DNA of 12,049 bases from JACKAN01 sp964502735 (GTDB lineage: Bacteria; Bdellovibrionota; Bdellovibrionia; Bdellovibrionales; UBA1609). The position numbers were made by a program, and so were the translations under genes. The notes under the pieces were generated by a model that made no database searches, was not told where the DNA came from, and worked only from the letters and a program-made list of their open reading frames with translations. Below, in pieces: positions 1 to 7,667 of this stretch. Within the stretch, counting starts at the first letter, position 1; each line of letters starts with the position of its first letter. Location of the stretch: NCBI GenBank assembly GCA_964502735.1, contig CAZCYD010000072.1, positions 1-12,049 on the forward strand, written 5' to 3'.

Positions 1-584
1 GAAGAGGTTGAAGGCGAGTTTAAGGAGCTAGTCAACAAAGCTGTTTTTCCTGCACTCAGTACATTTGAAACTTCTTTATCTAAATTTTCCCAGCTGATAC
101 CGATGGTATCACGATTGTTTTTCTTATCATTTAAAAGATTCTTCTTAGGCTCAGCCAACCGGTCAGGATCGTAAAGACTTAGAAGATGAGCATGAGCTCG
201 TGAAGACATTCCCCCAAGGTTAGAGGGGTGTTGAGAGTTGCCCATGATGTGTATGGGCCGCCCTTCTCGAGTCTTCACGATAGTTCCAAACAACTCATTT
301 CCATCGAAAACAGAACTGGCATAATAGTTCGCTTCGCCAGGTACAATATCTTCAGGCCTCTTAGCATAAGGTACTATTTTTTGTGCTTGGCGTGTACAAC
401 CAAAGGTGGTCAAGGCCAAGCTGGCACCCATAAGCTTTAAAAACTCACGACGAGCCCATCCACTATTCGAATCTTCGGGAGCGAAAGGGCTTGTCATAAA
501 TTCTTTATTTGCCAAATCTTGAAACTGCGGATCTTTTCTCCACTGTTCTAAGCTCATCCAATATTTAGGTGATCCCTTATCCAT
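1..584 (-). CDS. actB: Alternative complex III subunit ActB, N-terminal part (runs off the left edge)
   Basis: The first 194 codons of a gene that continues past base 1. ActB is the large periplasmic molybdopterin-oxidoreductase-like, iron-sulfur subunit of alternative complex III (ACIII), which oxidises quinol and passes electrons to periplasmic cytochromes. Visible: a KYWMSLEQW opening typical of the extended TAT leader of this family; a twin arginine at residues 45-46 in ARREFLKLMG; then a hydrophobic stretch ending in Cys63, which may be a lipidation site although TTFGC is not a perfect lipobox. After it come VPYAKRPEDIVPG and REGRPIHIMGN, typical of the MopB-like N-terminal half. The visible part has no CxxC cluster motif, which fits the cofactor-free first half of ActB. 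The ATG at 584 has a GAGGA Shine-Dalgarno that overlaps the actA stop codon, so translation is probably coupled. Family call is from recognition of motifs and from the neighbour actA. Confidence 0.87.
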   Translation of the reverse strand, partial: MDKGSPKYWMSLEQWRKDPQFQDLANKEFMTSPFAPEDSNSGWARREFLKLMGASLALTTFGCTRQAQKIVPYAKRPEDIVPGEANYYASSVFDGNELFGTIVKTREGRPIHIMGNSQHPSNLGGMSSRAHAHLLSLYDPDRLAEPKKNLLNDKKNNRDTIGISWENLDKEVSNVLSAGKTALLTSSLNSPSTS

Positions 585-593
585 ATATTTTCC

Positions 594-1139
594 TCAGTAA
601 TGACAAGTTCCACAATCTGTAGATGCTTTATTTTCTGGTTCACGATGACAGTTCACACACCAACCCATAGACAAGCTTGACCATTGATACACTTTTTCCA
701 TTGTCTCAATGGGACCATGACAAGTCTGACAAGCCTTACCCTTAGCTATGTGAGCGGCATGATTAAATTTAACATGATCAGGCAACAAATGAACTTTTTG
801 CCATTCAATGGGTTGGTTACTGTTAAAGGCCTCACGCAGGAACTCAACGTGTTGCTTACCTTCCTCGGTTCTTCCATTCACGGTCATATGACAATTCATG
901 CAAATATTTAAACTGGGAACCGAAGCGTGCCGAGTCGTTGAGGCCCCCACATGACAGTACTGACAATCGACTTTAAATTCCCCCGCATGAATTTGATGAG
1001 AAAAGGGAATGGGTTGATCAGGGGCATAGCCCTGGTTATAACCAACAACAATTTTATTGTTGACGAGCAAGTGTGTAATTATAGCGAGGACTGCTAATAA
1101 ACCTATTAGTCCCCCGGCTACAACGTATCTTCTATCCAT
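594..1139 (-). CDS. actA: Alternative complex III pentaheme cytochrome c subunit ActA
   Basis: A 181-residue membrane-anchored multiheme cytochrome. Residues 5-26 form one hydrophobic segment, a signal anchor holding the protein in the inner membrane with the rest in the periplasm. Five CxxCH heme-binding motifs are visible at residues 59-63, 80-84, 137-141, 161-165 and 176-180, with extra histidines (48, 51, 117, 122, 127, 130) that could be distal ligands. Five hemes and one N-terminal anchor match ActA of ACIII, which relays electrons from the ActB iron-sulfur clusters toward cytochrome c or a terminal oxidase. The last motif ends one residue before the stop, so the protein is compact. The start ATG has a modest AGGG about ten bases upstream. 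It is the first gene of the act operon, nine bases before actB. A generic NapC/NrfH or cytochrome c7-like protein is less likely because actB follows directly. Confidence 0.9.
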   Translation of the reverse strand: MDRRYVVAGGLIGLLAVLAIITHLLVNNKIVVGYNQGYAPDQPIPFSHQIHAGEFKVDCQYCHVGASTTRHASVPSLNICMNCHMTVNGRTEEGKQHVEFLREAFNSNQPIEWQKVHLLPDHVKFNHAAHIAKGKACQTCHGPIETMEKVYQWSSLSMGWCVNCHREPENKASTDCGTCHY

Positions 1140-1251
1140 ATTCTTTACCCTGACGAAGTCTACGCAAGACGTAAATCATTAAGTTTTCAATAACTCCCTA
1201 GTTTTAAGTTGATTTAATAATTCTGTCTATAATAATTTTTTAAATTTTACT

Positions 1252-1257
1252 ATTGTA
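1252..1257 (-). promoter_or_regulatory. Candidate -10 element of the act operon promoter
   Basis: On the minus strand this reads TACAAT, five of six matches to TATAAT. The corresponding -35 position (1275-1280, CACGCA on the minus strand) is a poor match to TTGACA, and a cluster of direct repeats covers that position. That arrangement is typical of activator-dependent promoters. It would give an actA leader of about 105 bases. The surrounding sequence is AT-rich, so a chance match is quite possible. Confidence 0.25.
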
Positions 1258-1263
1258 GATCGT

Positions 1264-1299
1264 TGAGTGAAAACTGCGTGAAAGCCTTGTGTGACAAGC
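1264..1299. repeat. Three imperfect tandem repeats upstream of actA
   Basis: On the plus strand: TGAGTGAAAAC (1264-1274), TGCGTGAAAGC (1275-1285) and, after two bases, TGTGTGACAAGC (1288-1299). The first two share 9 of 11 bases in direct contact; the third has one extra base. The 11-base spacing is about one helical turn, as in sites for dimeric response regulators that bind direct repeats. The array lies just upstream of the candidate -10 of the act operon, so I infer an activator site. No regulator is identified. Confidence 0.45.
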
Positions 1300-1390
1300 G
1301 TTAGCGAGATCTAATGTGATTTGCGCACCGCACTTATTAACATCCGTGCACACTCCAAAACACCAACCTAGGTTCACTTGAAAAGAATCT

Positions 1391-1419
1391 TTTAAAAGGC
1401 ACCACTAAAAAATGGTGCC
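1391..1419 (-). terminator. Intrinsic terminator after the tolC-resB-ccsA operon
   Basis: A perfect 7-base stem (GGCACCA at 1398-1404 pairing with TGGTGCC at 1413-1419) with an 8-base loop, followed on the minus strand by TTTTAAA. It lies about 30 bases after the ccsA stop and well before actA, as expected for the end of the upstream transcript. The T tract is short, so termination may be partial. Confidence 0.72.
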
Positions 1420-1448
1420 ATAAAAAAGTATCATTATGTACAGAAATC

Positions 1449-3155
1449 TTATTTTGCTTTCTCTTCGACCTTGCGAACGGTGGCCACATAAATAACAAAC
1501 AAAATATGCAAGGCTACAAAAGCGGAAACATACTCCACTCCGCCCGCACCAAAACCATAGGTGTGCAGTCCCGCTCCTAAAACAAAGTTAACTCCATACC
1601 AAGCCATAATCACCAGTGCAAAAGTCACTATCGCAGATACGGCAAGACCAAAATCTTTGACCCACCCCACTAAGCGACCATGCAAGACAGCCAGGTATCC
1701 CAACAAAGCAATCAATGCCCAAGTTTCTTTGGGGTCCCATCCCCAGAATCTTCCCCAAGAGTAGTCTGCCCAAATTCCACCAGTAATTATTCCTAAGGCT
1801 AAAAGAACAATGCCAATTTGAATACTGCGATATATCCCATGAGCCCCCTCTTTTATGACGCTCTTGTATTTCTCTTCACCCCTTAAAAAGTAAAACATCA
1901 ATATATCCGCAATCGCAAAGGCAAGAAAAAAAGCCGCATAGCTTGTGACGATAATTATAACATGCACAACTAGCCAAAAATTGTCTCTGAGAACTGGCTC
2001 AAGAGGTTGCAATGAAGGGTCTAACACAACGGGAGAAAGGTCGGAAAGAATTAAGCACAAAGTGGCCACCAACCCCGCCCCAATAAAAGTTAAATAACTC
2101 TTACTCATTTTAGCCAGTATCATGGCAAAAAACACAGCCCCCCAGGCTACCCACACAACAGTTTCATACATATTGCTGACCGGTGGCCTCTCTATAATAT
2201 AGGTTCGCAAACCCATGCCATAGGTTTGTATTACCAAACCCGAAAACATAAAAAGCCAGGTTAATATTTTTGTTACCCTTTTATTTCCTACAAATGACAT
2301 TGCCGCAAAAACAGTTCCCAATAAATAGAGCACCCACGACCATCTAAAAGGATGAAAATCTTTTAAATGAACTTCGGCCTTAATTTTGGTTTCATCACCG
2401 TAGGCAACTGGGTCCTGAGCTTTTGCAAAATCTCTAAAATCTTGAGTGGCCTTATCTAATTCCGACCTTAACCTTAGCGAATCTTGGGAGTTGGAATCAC
2501 TCACCTCAGCTGAGATCAACCTAATAAAAGCCTGAGTCATATTGGCAAATAACTCTTGCGAAGTTCCTGAAAGCTCATTGACTCCAAACCACCTTGTCAA
2601 ACCAGAGCCTTCAGAGGGAGGTAAAACTCTCAGTGCAATTCCTGAAACTACAGCCTGAAACATCGACAACTGAGACTCTAAAGTTTGGACAGCTTGAAAA
2701 TAGGGATCTAGCTTCTCCTGAGCCTCTCTCTTGTTGTTGAGCTCCTGAATTAAAAGCCCCAACCGATCGTTACTCAAAAGCTCATCGGGAGTAAAGTAAA
2801 CTTTTTTTAATTCTTCAGAAGATAACCCCATAGCCTCCTTAAGTCCGCTATGGCGAACTAAAACAATGGGTGCAGACCTCCAATGATCCGGCACAATCAT
2901 CCAAGTCAAAACAATATCTACAGCATGTCTTTTTTCGGATTGCTCTCTTCCCTGAACGCCTTTCACTTTGCCAGTAAAATATTCCTGACCATATACAAGC
3001 TGTAAAGCCTCAGTGGCAAAAGTGTTCAAAGGCTTAACTCTTCCACCATCCTGCACGTGCAAATATTTTAAAGGTTCGGCTAACTGAGAGTGAACAACAG
3101 AAGTCACAAGCAGAGCACCCAAAAAAGAAATAATTAAACTGGCTTTTCTCAACAT
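1449..3155 (-). CDS. ccsA: Cytochrome c biogenesis protein CcsA/ResC (System II heme lyase core)
   Basis: A 568-residue membrane protein. With ResB/Ccs1 it forms the System II synthetase that exports heme and ligates it to CxxCH motifs of apocytochromes outside the inner membrane. Residues 5-22 are a hydrophobic signal or anchor. Residues 23-268 form a soluble, presumably periplasmic domain containing DGGRVKPLNTFATEA (36-50), similar to a GR-K-P-T motif I recall in the extended CcsA proteins of other phyla. From about 272 to 560 there are seven or eight membrane segments. The core carries the WWD signature at 467-477 (GRFWGWDPKETW) and conserved histidines at 398 (WLVVHV) and 531 (GLHTYGFG), the expected heme-handling residues. 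The ATG at 3155 has a GGAGAG Shine-Dalgarno abutting the resB stop, so translation is probably coupled. Its obvious clients in this window are the five hemes of ActA. It is longer than a bare CcsA core because of the N-terminal domain. Confidence 0.92.
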   Translation of the reverse strand: MLRKASLIISFLGALLVTSVVHSQLAEPLKYLHVQDGGRVKPLNTFATEALQLVYGQEYFTGKVKGVQGREQSEKRHAVDIVLTWMIVPDHWRSAPIVLVRHSGLKEAMGLSSEELKKVYFTPDELLSNDRLGLLIQELNNKREAQEKLDPYFQAVQTLESQLSMFQAVVSGIALRVLPPSEGSGLTRWFGVNELSGTSQELFANMTQAFIRLISAEVSDSNSQDSLRLRSELDKATQDFRDFAKAQDPVAYGDETKIKAEVHLKDFHPFRWSWVLYLLGTVFAAMSFVGNKRVTKILTWLFMFSGLVIQTYGMGLRTYIIERPPVSNMYETVVWVAWGAVFFAMILAKMSKSYLTFIGAGLVATLCLILSDLSPVVLDPSLQPLEPVLRDNFWLVVHVIIIVTSYAAFFLAFAIADILMFYFLRGEEKYKSVIKEGAHGIYRSIQIGIVLLALGIITGGIWADYSWGRFWGWDPKETWALIALLGYLAVLHGRLVGWVKDFGLAVSAIVTFALVIMAWYGVNFVLGAGLHTYGFGAGGVEYVSAFVALHILFVIYVATVRKVEEKAK

Positions 3156-3167
3156 GAAAAATCTCTC

Positions 3168-4562
3168 CTAGTCCGCACCGTTTGAAACTGCGGACTTCTT
3201 TAATCTGAAAATTTTTGCTCTTCGAAAATAAAATAGAACTATCGAACCTAAAACAATTAAAAAAGAGCCTAAATATTTTATGGGGCGCCCAGGATCTCTA
3301 TTCACAGACAGTATAGAAGCCACGGGAGCGCCCGTTCCATCCTTTTCAAAACTTGCCTGATAAAAAGTGTAACCATTGTGCTTCATCGGCTCATTCATAG
3401 ATATATTGACCTTTCCTAGCTCCTCGACAAAAACATCGCTTTCATAGGTCATTGCCCGATTTGTGCCTTGATAGTTGCCCACTCGAAAATCAACCAACTC
3501 TATGTCAAAGCCCACATCAATTCTTCGATTGCCATAACTAAAATAAAAGACTTTGTCCTCGACAAAAAACTTAACAACAGAATTGAGCCCAACCCACTGG
3601 GTCTCTCCAGCAAACTCGGCCAAAACAGCCGACCTTGTAAAAGGCGTTGGTTTTGACACCTGAGAAAAGTCAATTTTCCGCTCTGCCTTCGGAAGATACT
3701 TTAGCATCCTCAACGTAATGTCCATCCAGCCCGTTTCAAAGCTTTCTCCTGCCGCAATCAGACCACTTTTAACCTTTGATTTTGTACGATCTAAATAAAC
3801 ATCATATTTGAGCTTATTACCATCTACAGGAGTAAAGGCGATGATATTCCCTCCCGTATAATTATAAACGCCTCCGTATAAAACCACTTCGGCGGGACCC
3901 AACGACAGAGATTCAATTTCTTTTCCTGGAGCCTTGTAAATCCACTGAGTCATATTTACAAATTTATTCTGAAGTTGCAGCCTCAAGGCCGGCCCCGTTC
4001 TGACAGTCTTTGCCGGCACAAATTCGTCTTTGCTTAGAGCGTAATGATAGTATTTTTTAAGTTTAAGTTCATCCGAACCCAAAGAAATTGTATAGGGACG
4101 ACTTTCAGTTGGAGGGTTCTTAAAAAAGTCCACAGCAGAGGAATGTATTCGAGTGGGTTGAGTGTTGGCATAAGATGAAAACACACTCACCTCTTGGTCT
4201 GCAATTGTTATAAATCGGTTTTTTTCTCCGATTGGAAAGCTCATGCTCCCATCAATACCAAACTTCTCAGTTATATAAGCCCCAAAAAGAACAATAATAA
4301 TCCCAACGTGAGCCAAAACAAAACCCGTATGGTGGCGTTTCCAAGGCCACCGGTCCACCATTACAGAAATCAAACTCACACATAAAAGCCCTAGTGTAGC
4401 CTTCATATATATAGATAAATAAACAACTTTCTGAGCATATTGAGCGTCATATTTGGCTTCGTAAATTGTACCAACTGCCGAAATTACGGCTAAAGCCAAA
4501 ATAATAAATACAGCCAACTTTAAGCTAGACAAAAACTTTATGGTTTTCTCAAAAAAATTCAC
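3168..4562 (-). CDS. resB: Cytochrome c biogenesis protein ResB/Ccs1
   Basis: A 464-residue partner of CcsA in System II cytochrome c maturation, thought to present the apocytochrome and help keep its cysteines reduced. The layout matches the ResB family: membrane segments at about 15-33, 50-68 and 79-95, a large periplasmic domain (about 100-425), and a last membrane segment at 428-446 with a basic cytoplasmic tail. Histidines 77, 78 and 85 around the third segment and His395 in MKHNGYTFYQASFE near the C terminus are where ResB proteins carry functional histidines. The start is GTG at 4562: the TAGAGG Shine-Dalgarno (4568-4573) sits five bases upstream and contains the stop codon of the tolC-like gene, so this start is well supported. 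Second gene of a three-gene operon, with 12 bases between its stop and ccsA. Confidence 0.92.
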   Translation of the reverse strand: MNFFEKTIKFLSSLKLAVFIILALAVISAVGTIYEAKYDAQYAQKVVYLSIYMKATLGLLCVSLISVMVDRWPWKRHHTGFVLAHVGIIIVLFGAYITEKFGIDGSMSFPIGEKNRFITIADQEVSVFSSYANTQPTRIHSSAVDFFKNPPTESRPYTISLGSDELKLKKYYHYALSKDEFVPAKTVRTGPALRLQLQNKFVNMTQWIYKAPGKEIESLSLGPAEVVLYGGVYNYTGGNIIAFTPVDGNKLKYDVYLDRTKSKVKSGLIAAGESFETGWMDITLRMLKYLPKAERKIDFSQVSKPTPFTRSAVLAEFAGETQWVGLNSVVKFFVEDKVFYFSYGNRRIDVGFDIELVDFRVGNYQGTNRAMTYESDVFVEELGKVNISMNEPMKHNGYTFYQASFEKDGTGAPVASILSVNRDPGRPIKYLGSFLIVLGSIVLFYFRRAKIFRLKKSAVSNGAD

Positions 4563-4567
4563 CTTAA

Positions 4568-4573
4568 CCTCTA
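4568..4573 (-). promoter_or_regulatory. Shine-Dalgarno of resB overlapping the tolC stop codon
   Basis: Reads TAGAGG on the minus strand. The TAG ends the tolC-like gene and AGAGG serves resB, whose GTG start follows after five bases. It decides the GTG start of resB and indicates translational coupling between the two genes. Confidence 0.65.
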
Positions 4574-5902
4574 CATAGACGTGCTTATTTGCCGGCCACT
4601 AACTTTTAAACCATTAATCTTATCTGAATAAAAATTTTGCAGTGAGGACCAATAAGCCAGGTCAGCCCCCTCAAACTCTCTTTGAAGCTGAACCAACTGA
4701 AAAGTTTGGATCGTGCCCAAGCGGAAACTTTTAAGCCCCTGAGTCAATGCGGCCCGAGCTTGCCGTCTCCATTTTTTATTGGCTTCATACGCGTTAAATG
4801 CTGTATTTAATTTGTATCTTGCTGCTTCAAGCTCAGCTTTTGCTTGATCCAGTTTTCTTTTAAGGCTTATTTTAGCAGCTGTAATTTTGTGCTCGCCAGC
4901 CCGGCGAGTGTACAAAGAGCTTCCACCAGAAAAAATGGGAACATTGAGTCCCAACGTTACAATATGACGGCGGGAGAGATCATCAAAGACCTCCCCTCTT
5001 TCCCGAGCTTCGTACCCCCAACTCCCCTGCAAATTTAATGAAGGGTAATGATCGCCCATAGCTAATTTTTTTTGTATCTCAGCCATAACTAACTGCTTTT
5101 CCACAAGCTGAACATCCGGACGAGTTGATAAACCCTCAAGTGAACCTAATTGTACATTTTCTGGCTCTAACACGCTTAGTTTTTCAATCTCTAACTGCTC
5201 TATTTGAAGCTCACTCTCAATATCTAATTTAAGCTGATAGACAACAGCTTCCTGTTGCTGAATACGACTAAAATAAGAGGTAAAATTTCCCTCGGCTTGG
5301 GCCAATTCGTAATCTCTTGCCGCACCCCTTTTTTGTCTTTCTCTCACAAGATCTAAAAATTGCTTTTGGATTTTTTGCGACTCAATTAACACGTCTCTGA
5401 CTTTAATGGATGTATACAAAGTTAAGAATTTTCCTAAAATACCTGACATAAGGTTTTGCTCTTGCTCTAAGTATTGCAGTTTTGCAATTTGAATGGCTTG
5501 TTTTTTAACTTCCCAAGCTTGCCAAACCTTTCCCCCCATATAAATGGGCTGATTAAATGAAAAGCCAGAAGCAAATATCTGATTAGGAAAAAAATCAAAA
5601 CTCCCATATATTGACCTTGAAACCTGTTGGTCCGTAACCGATGTAAACCAAGCCACTGTGGGCAAAAGACTTCGGCTGGCTTCCATCTCCTCATTTTCTG
5701 CCGTCTTGATTTCTTCTTTTAAGGCATTTAAGACTTGGCTGTTCTCTTTATATATGTGCGCAACTTCCTTTAACCCTATAGACTGGGCACAAACAAGGCT
5801 TGGGCTCACCAAGCCCATCCACAATCCTACACAAACATTCCGCCAACCCATAGTTTTCATAAAAAACTGACGGCTCAACGACTGCACCACTTGTTTAATC
5901 AT
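4571..5902 (-). CDS. TolC-family outer membrane efflux protein
   Basis: About 443 residues. TolC-type proteins are trimeric outer-membrane channels with a long periplasmic helical barrel, used by efflux pumps and type I secretion. Visible: an N-terminal hydrophobic leader ending VSPSLVCAQS (cleavage likely after the CA), then two similar halves, each with a turn motif of the outer membrane efflux protein family (FNQPIYMGGKV in the first half, LNVPIFSGGS in the second). Long Gln/Glu/Lys-rich helices follow each, and the ending FRLGTIQTFQLVQLQREFEGADLAY.. resembles the family's second-repeat end. The reading frame stays open to a GTG at 5920, but ATG 5902 is preferred because an AGGA lies ten bases upstream of it; an internal ATG at 5860 is also possible. 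It heads the operon with resB and ccsA. No membrane-fusion or pump gene is in the window, so the substrate is unknown. Confidence 0.88.
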   Translation of the reverse strand: MIKQVVQSLSRQFFMKTMGWRNVCVGLWMGLVSPSLVCAQSIGLKEVAHIYKENSQVLNALKEEIKTAENEEMEASRSLLPTVAWFTSVTDQQVSRSIYGSFDFFPNQIFASGFSFNQPIYMGGKVWQAWEVKKQAIQIAKLQYLEQEQNLMSGILGKFLTLYTSIKVRDVLIESQKIQKQFLDLVRERQKRGAARDYELAQAEGNFTSYFSRIQQQEAVVYQLKLDIESELQIEQLEIEKLSVLEPENVQLGSLEGLSTRPDVQLVEKQLVMAEIQKKLAMGDHYPSLNLQGSWGYEARERGEVFDDLSRRHIVTLGLNVPIFSGGSSLYTRRAGEHKITAAKISLKRKLDQAKAELEAARYKLNTAFNAYEANKKWRRQARAALTQGLKSFRLGTIQTFQLVQLQREFEGADLAYWSSLQNFYSDKINGLKVSGRQISTSM

Positions 5903-5982
5903 TGGCGGAGATCCTAGCACAGGCCAGCATACAGGTGAACTGACTTCACTTTTCTAAAGAATTGCGTCAAAATCACAGTCAG
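5903..5982. promoter_or_regulatory. Divergent promoter region between tolC and the adenosyltransferase gene
   Basis: An 80-base gap between two divergently oriented genes must carry, or overlap, promoters for both transcription units. I found no strong -35/-10 pair on either strand; TTGACG on the minus strand (about 5965-5970) is the best single -35-like hexamer but has no good partner at 16-18 bases. No palindrome stands out. Confidence 0.3.
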
Positions 5983-6552
5983 ATGAAAATATATACGAAA
6001 ACTGGCGACAAGGGAGAGAGTTCTTTATTTGGGGGCGGACGGGTTCTCAAAAACCACTGGAGACTTGAAGCCTATGGAACTTTTGATGAACTCAATTCTT
6101 TTATCGGCAAAGCCATCAGCGAACTCTACGATTGTGGTTTAATTAGTAAGATGCCTGTTCACACAGAGCGTGAACTTCTTGAAATACAGTCCCACCTTTT
6201 TAATCTCGGTAGTCACCTGGCTTGCGAGGACTCAGAAATGCAGAAGCATCTTCCTACCCTCAGCCCTGAGTCCACAAACCAGCTAGAAACCGCTATTGAC
6301 AATATGAATACGAGTCTTACTCCCCTTAAGAATTTTATTTTACCTGGGGGAAACTCGGCCGCCAGCACACTGCATATAGCCAGAACTGTAGCCCGCAGAG
6401 CTGAGCGTCGCCTTTTAGATGGTGATCAAAATAATCCCGCGGTTCAAACCGCCATCGTTTATATAAATCGACTCAGTGATTATTTGTTTGTTGTTGCCAG
6501 GTTTGTCAATTTCCACGCCGGCATAAAAGATGTTGCGTGGATGGGCAAATGA
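5983..6552 (+). CDS. PduO-type cob(I)alamin (corrinoid) adenosyltransferase
   Basis: A 189-residue cytoplasmic enzyme that transfers the adenosyl group of ATP to reduced corrinoid, making adenosylcobalamin. Family motifs are clear: MKIYTKTGDKGESSLFGGG at the N terminus (ATP-binding loop), GTFDELNSFIG (32-42), FILPGG (118-123), the signature HIARTVARRAERR (131-143) and YINRLSDYLFVVAR (160-173). Length is normal for a single-domain PduO enzyme. The frame extends upstream to a TTG at 5962, but the ATG at 5983 gives the standard family start and is preferred, although no clear Shine-Dalgarno precedes it. The stop overlaps the start of the next gene (ATGA at 6549-6552), so the pair is co-translated. 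In cells that do not make cobalamin de novo this enzyme serves salvage; no B12-dependent enzyme or other corrinoid gene is in the window, and no riboswitch fits in the short leader. Confidence 0.93.
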   Translation: MKIYTKTGDKGESSLFGGGRVLKNHWRLEAYGTFDELNSFIGKAISELYDCGLISKMPVHTERELLEIQSHLFNLGSHLACEDSEMQKHLPTLSPESTNQLETAIDNMNTSLTPLKNFILPGGNSAASTLHIARTVARRAERRLLDGDQNNPAVQTAIVYINRLSDYLFVVARFVNFHAGIKDVAWMGK

Positions 6553-7667
6553 AACTTCGACTCGCAACTGAAGACGACGGCCCCGAGCTTGTAAGGTTTT
6601 ATGCCGAAACCCCTGTAACTACCCACATTCACCTCAGGCTAGTAAAACAAGGTTCATTTTTTTATCAGTATCAAATGCAATCGCAACATTCCTTCACCTA
6701 TGTTCTTACTGACGATCACAACCCAAAAAATATAAAAGCTATGGTTAGCCTACTTTTTCGACCGGCTCTAATTGAAGGCAAAGTCCAAAATGTGGGCTAC
6801 GTAACAGATCTGCGCGTTGCCAACGATAGAAGAACCATATTGGAATGGACTCACGCACTCCTCCCCACTTTGCAAAAAATTAAGAGAGATATGAATTGCA
6901 CATACATTTTTACAGTTGTTGCGGACGAGCAACAACAAGCCGTAAACGCATTCATCAGACCTCGAAACCTAAGAAGAGAACTGCCAAGATATTATCTTTA
7001 CAAAAGGTTTGAAGTTATTAGCCTCCACGGCCTATGGCCTTGGTCCTCACCACCCCTCACCTCCATTTTTGTAAATAAAGCCGAAGCCAGTGACGAAGCT
7101 GCCCTACACGAATACATCTTAGAAAAGAACAAAGGACGGATTCCAAATTTTCACCCAACGCGAGTTCAAATAAAGAAAAACTTAGAATTATGGAAAGATC
7201 TCAAGATAGAAGACTTTCTGCTCGCCAAAAATAAAGCTGGTAAAATTGTCGGCTGTTTAGCTCTTTGGAACAGCCAAGCTCACGAGCAATTTATTCCCAT
7301 AAAGTTTGACTCCAAATCCTTAACGCTAAAAGAAGCTTTACACTTTTACTCATTTTTTGGTCAGGCCCGAAAGTTGGGAGATCTCAATGTCCCACTCAAT
7401 TTTTTTTACCTTTCTTACCTTCTTGCGGACAATAGTGATATTTTTTATTCCCTATGCTTTAAGGCTTTTAAATCCACACCGAAAACACATTTCCTTACCT
7501 ATCCCCACTTTGAAGGCTATCTCGTGACAAAGCCGGCAAAGTCATTTATTTTTTCGAGTCTTCGAGCTGCCATGTACTGCGTACTCGAACCCGACGAACA
7601 ACCGCCAGAGTTTCTCAGACCTAAAATTCTATCTCCGCCACCAGATTTTGAGTTTGCTTTCGTGTAA
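6549..7667 (+). CDS. Uncharacterised protein with two GNAT-acetyltransferase-like halves
   Basis: A 372-residue soluble protein I do not recognise as a named family. The N terminus (MKLRLATEDDGPELVRFYAE) has the beta-alpha opening of GNAT acyltransferases. Residues 83-115 (YVTDLRVANDRRTILEWTHALLPTLQ) sit where GNAT motif A should be, but the usual glycine-rich acyl-CoA loop (R/Q-x-x-G-x-G/A) is absent, replaced by NDRRT. A second half appears to begin near 175 (NKAEASDEAALHEYI) with LLAKNKAGKIVGCLALW (224-240), typical of the central GNAT beta strands. A proline-rich tail ends the protein. ATG 6549 is chosen because it overlaps the adenosyltransferase stop as ATGA; a GTG at 6537 in frame is less likely. 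No signal peptide or membrane segment. The GNAT assignment is by eye; the coupling to the cobalamin gene is direct observation and its meaning is unknown. Confidence 0.7.
   Translation: MKLRLATEDDGPELVRFYAETPVTTHIHLRLVKQGSFFYQYQMQSQHSFTYVLTDDHNPKNIKAMVSLLFRPALIEGKVQNVGYVTDLRVANDRRTILEWTHALLPTLQKIKRDMNCTYIFTVVADEQQQAVNAFIRPRNLRRELPRYYLYKRFEVISLHGLWPWSSPPLTSIFVNKAEASDEAALHEYILEKNKGRIPNFHPTRVQIKKNLELWKDLKIEDFLLAKNKAGKIVGCLALWNSQAHEQFIPIKFDSKSLTLKEALHFYSFFGQARKLGDLNVPLNFFYLSYLLADNSDIFYSLCFKAFKSTPKTHFLTYPHFEGYLVTKPAKSFIFSSLRAAMYCVLEPDEQPPEFLRPKILSPPPDFEFAFV

Larger units (their letters stand above)
1140..1448. other. Intergenic region between the ccs operon and actA
   Basis: A 309-base non-coding gap. 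The part nearest ccsA (about 1391-1419) holds a stem-loop terminator for the upstream operon. The middle (1264-1299) holds three imperfect copies of a TGnGTGAAAgC-like element. The part nearest actA (1200-1257) is very AT-rich and contains a candidate -10 element on the minus strand. No convincing ORF, tRNA or conserved RNA was seen. This is the only space available for an act operon promoter. Confidence 0.7.

Noticed and set aside
228..440. A 70-residue plus-strand open frame at the left edge
   Set aside because: It lies antisense to actB, whose protein motifs are clear.
1287..1320. CRP/FNR-like sites (TGTGA elements) upstream of actA
   Set aside because: TGTGA occurs twice but never with the partner TCACA half-site at the required distance.
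1345..1400. Short minus-strand frames in the ccsA-actA gap
   Set aside because: The longest seen is about ten codons with no ribosome binding site.
5903..5920. GTG start for the tolC-like gene
   Set aside because: No Shine-Dalgarno upstream; ATG 5902 has an AGGA at an acceptable distance. Kept as a minor alternative.
5962..5982. TTG start for the cobalamin adenosyltransferase
   Set aside because: It adds seven residues before the family-typical MKIYTKTGDKG and has no Shine-Dalgarno.
6537..6548. GTG start for the GNAT-like gene
   Set aside because: ATG 6549 makes the common ATGA overlap with the upstream stop.
5983..6552. Cobalamin riboswitch ahead of the adenosyltransferase gene
   Set aside because: The gap to the divergent gene is about 80 bases, too short for a B12 aptamer, and no B12-box sequence was seen.
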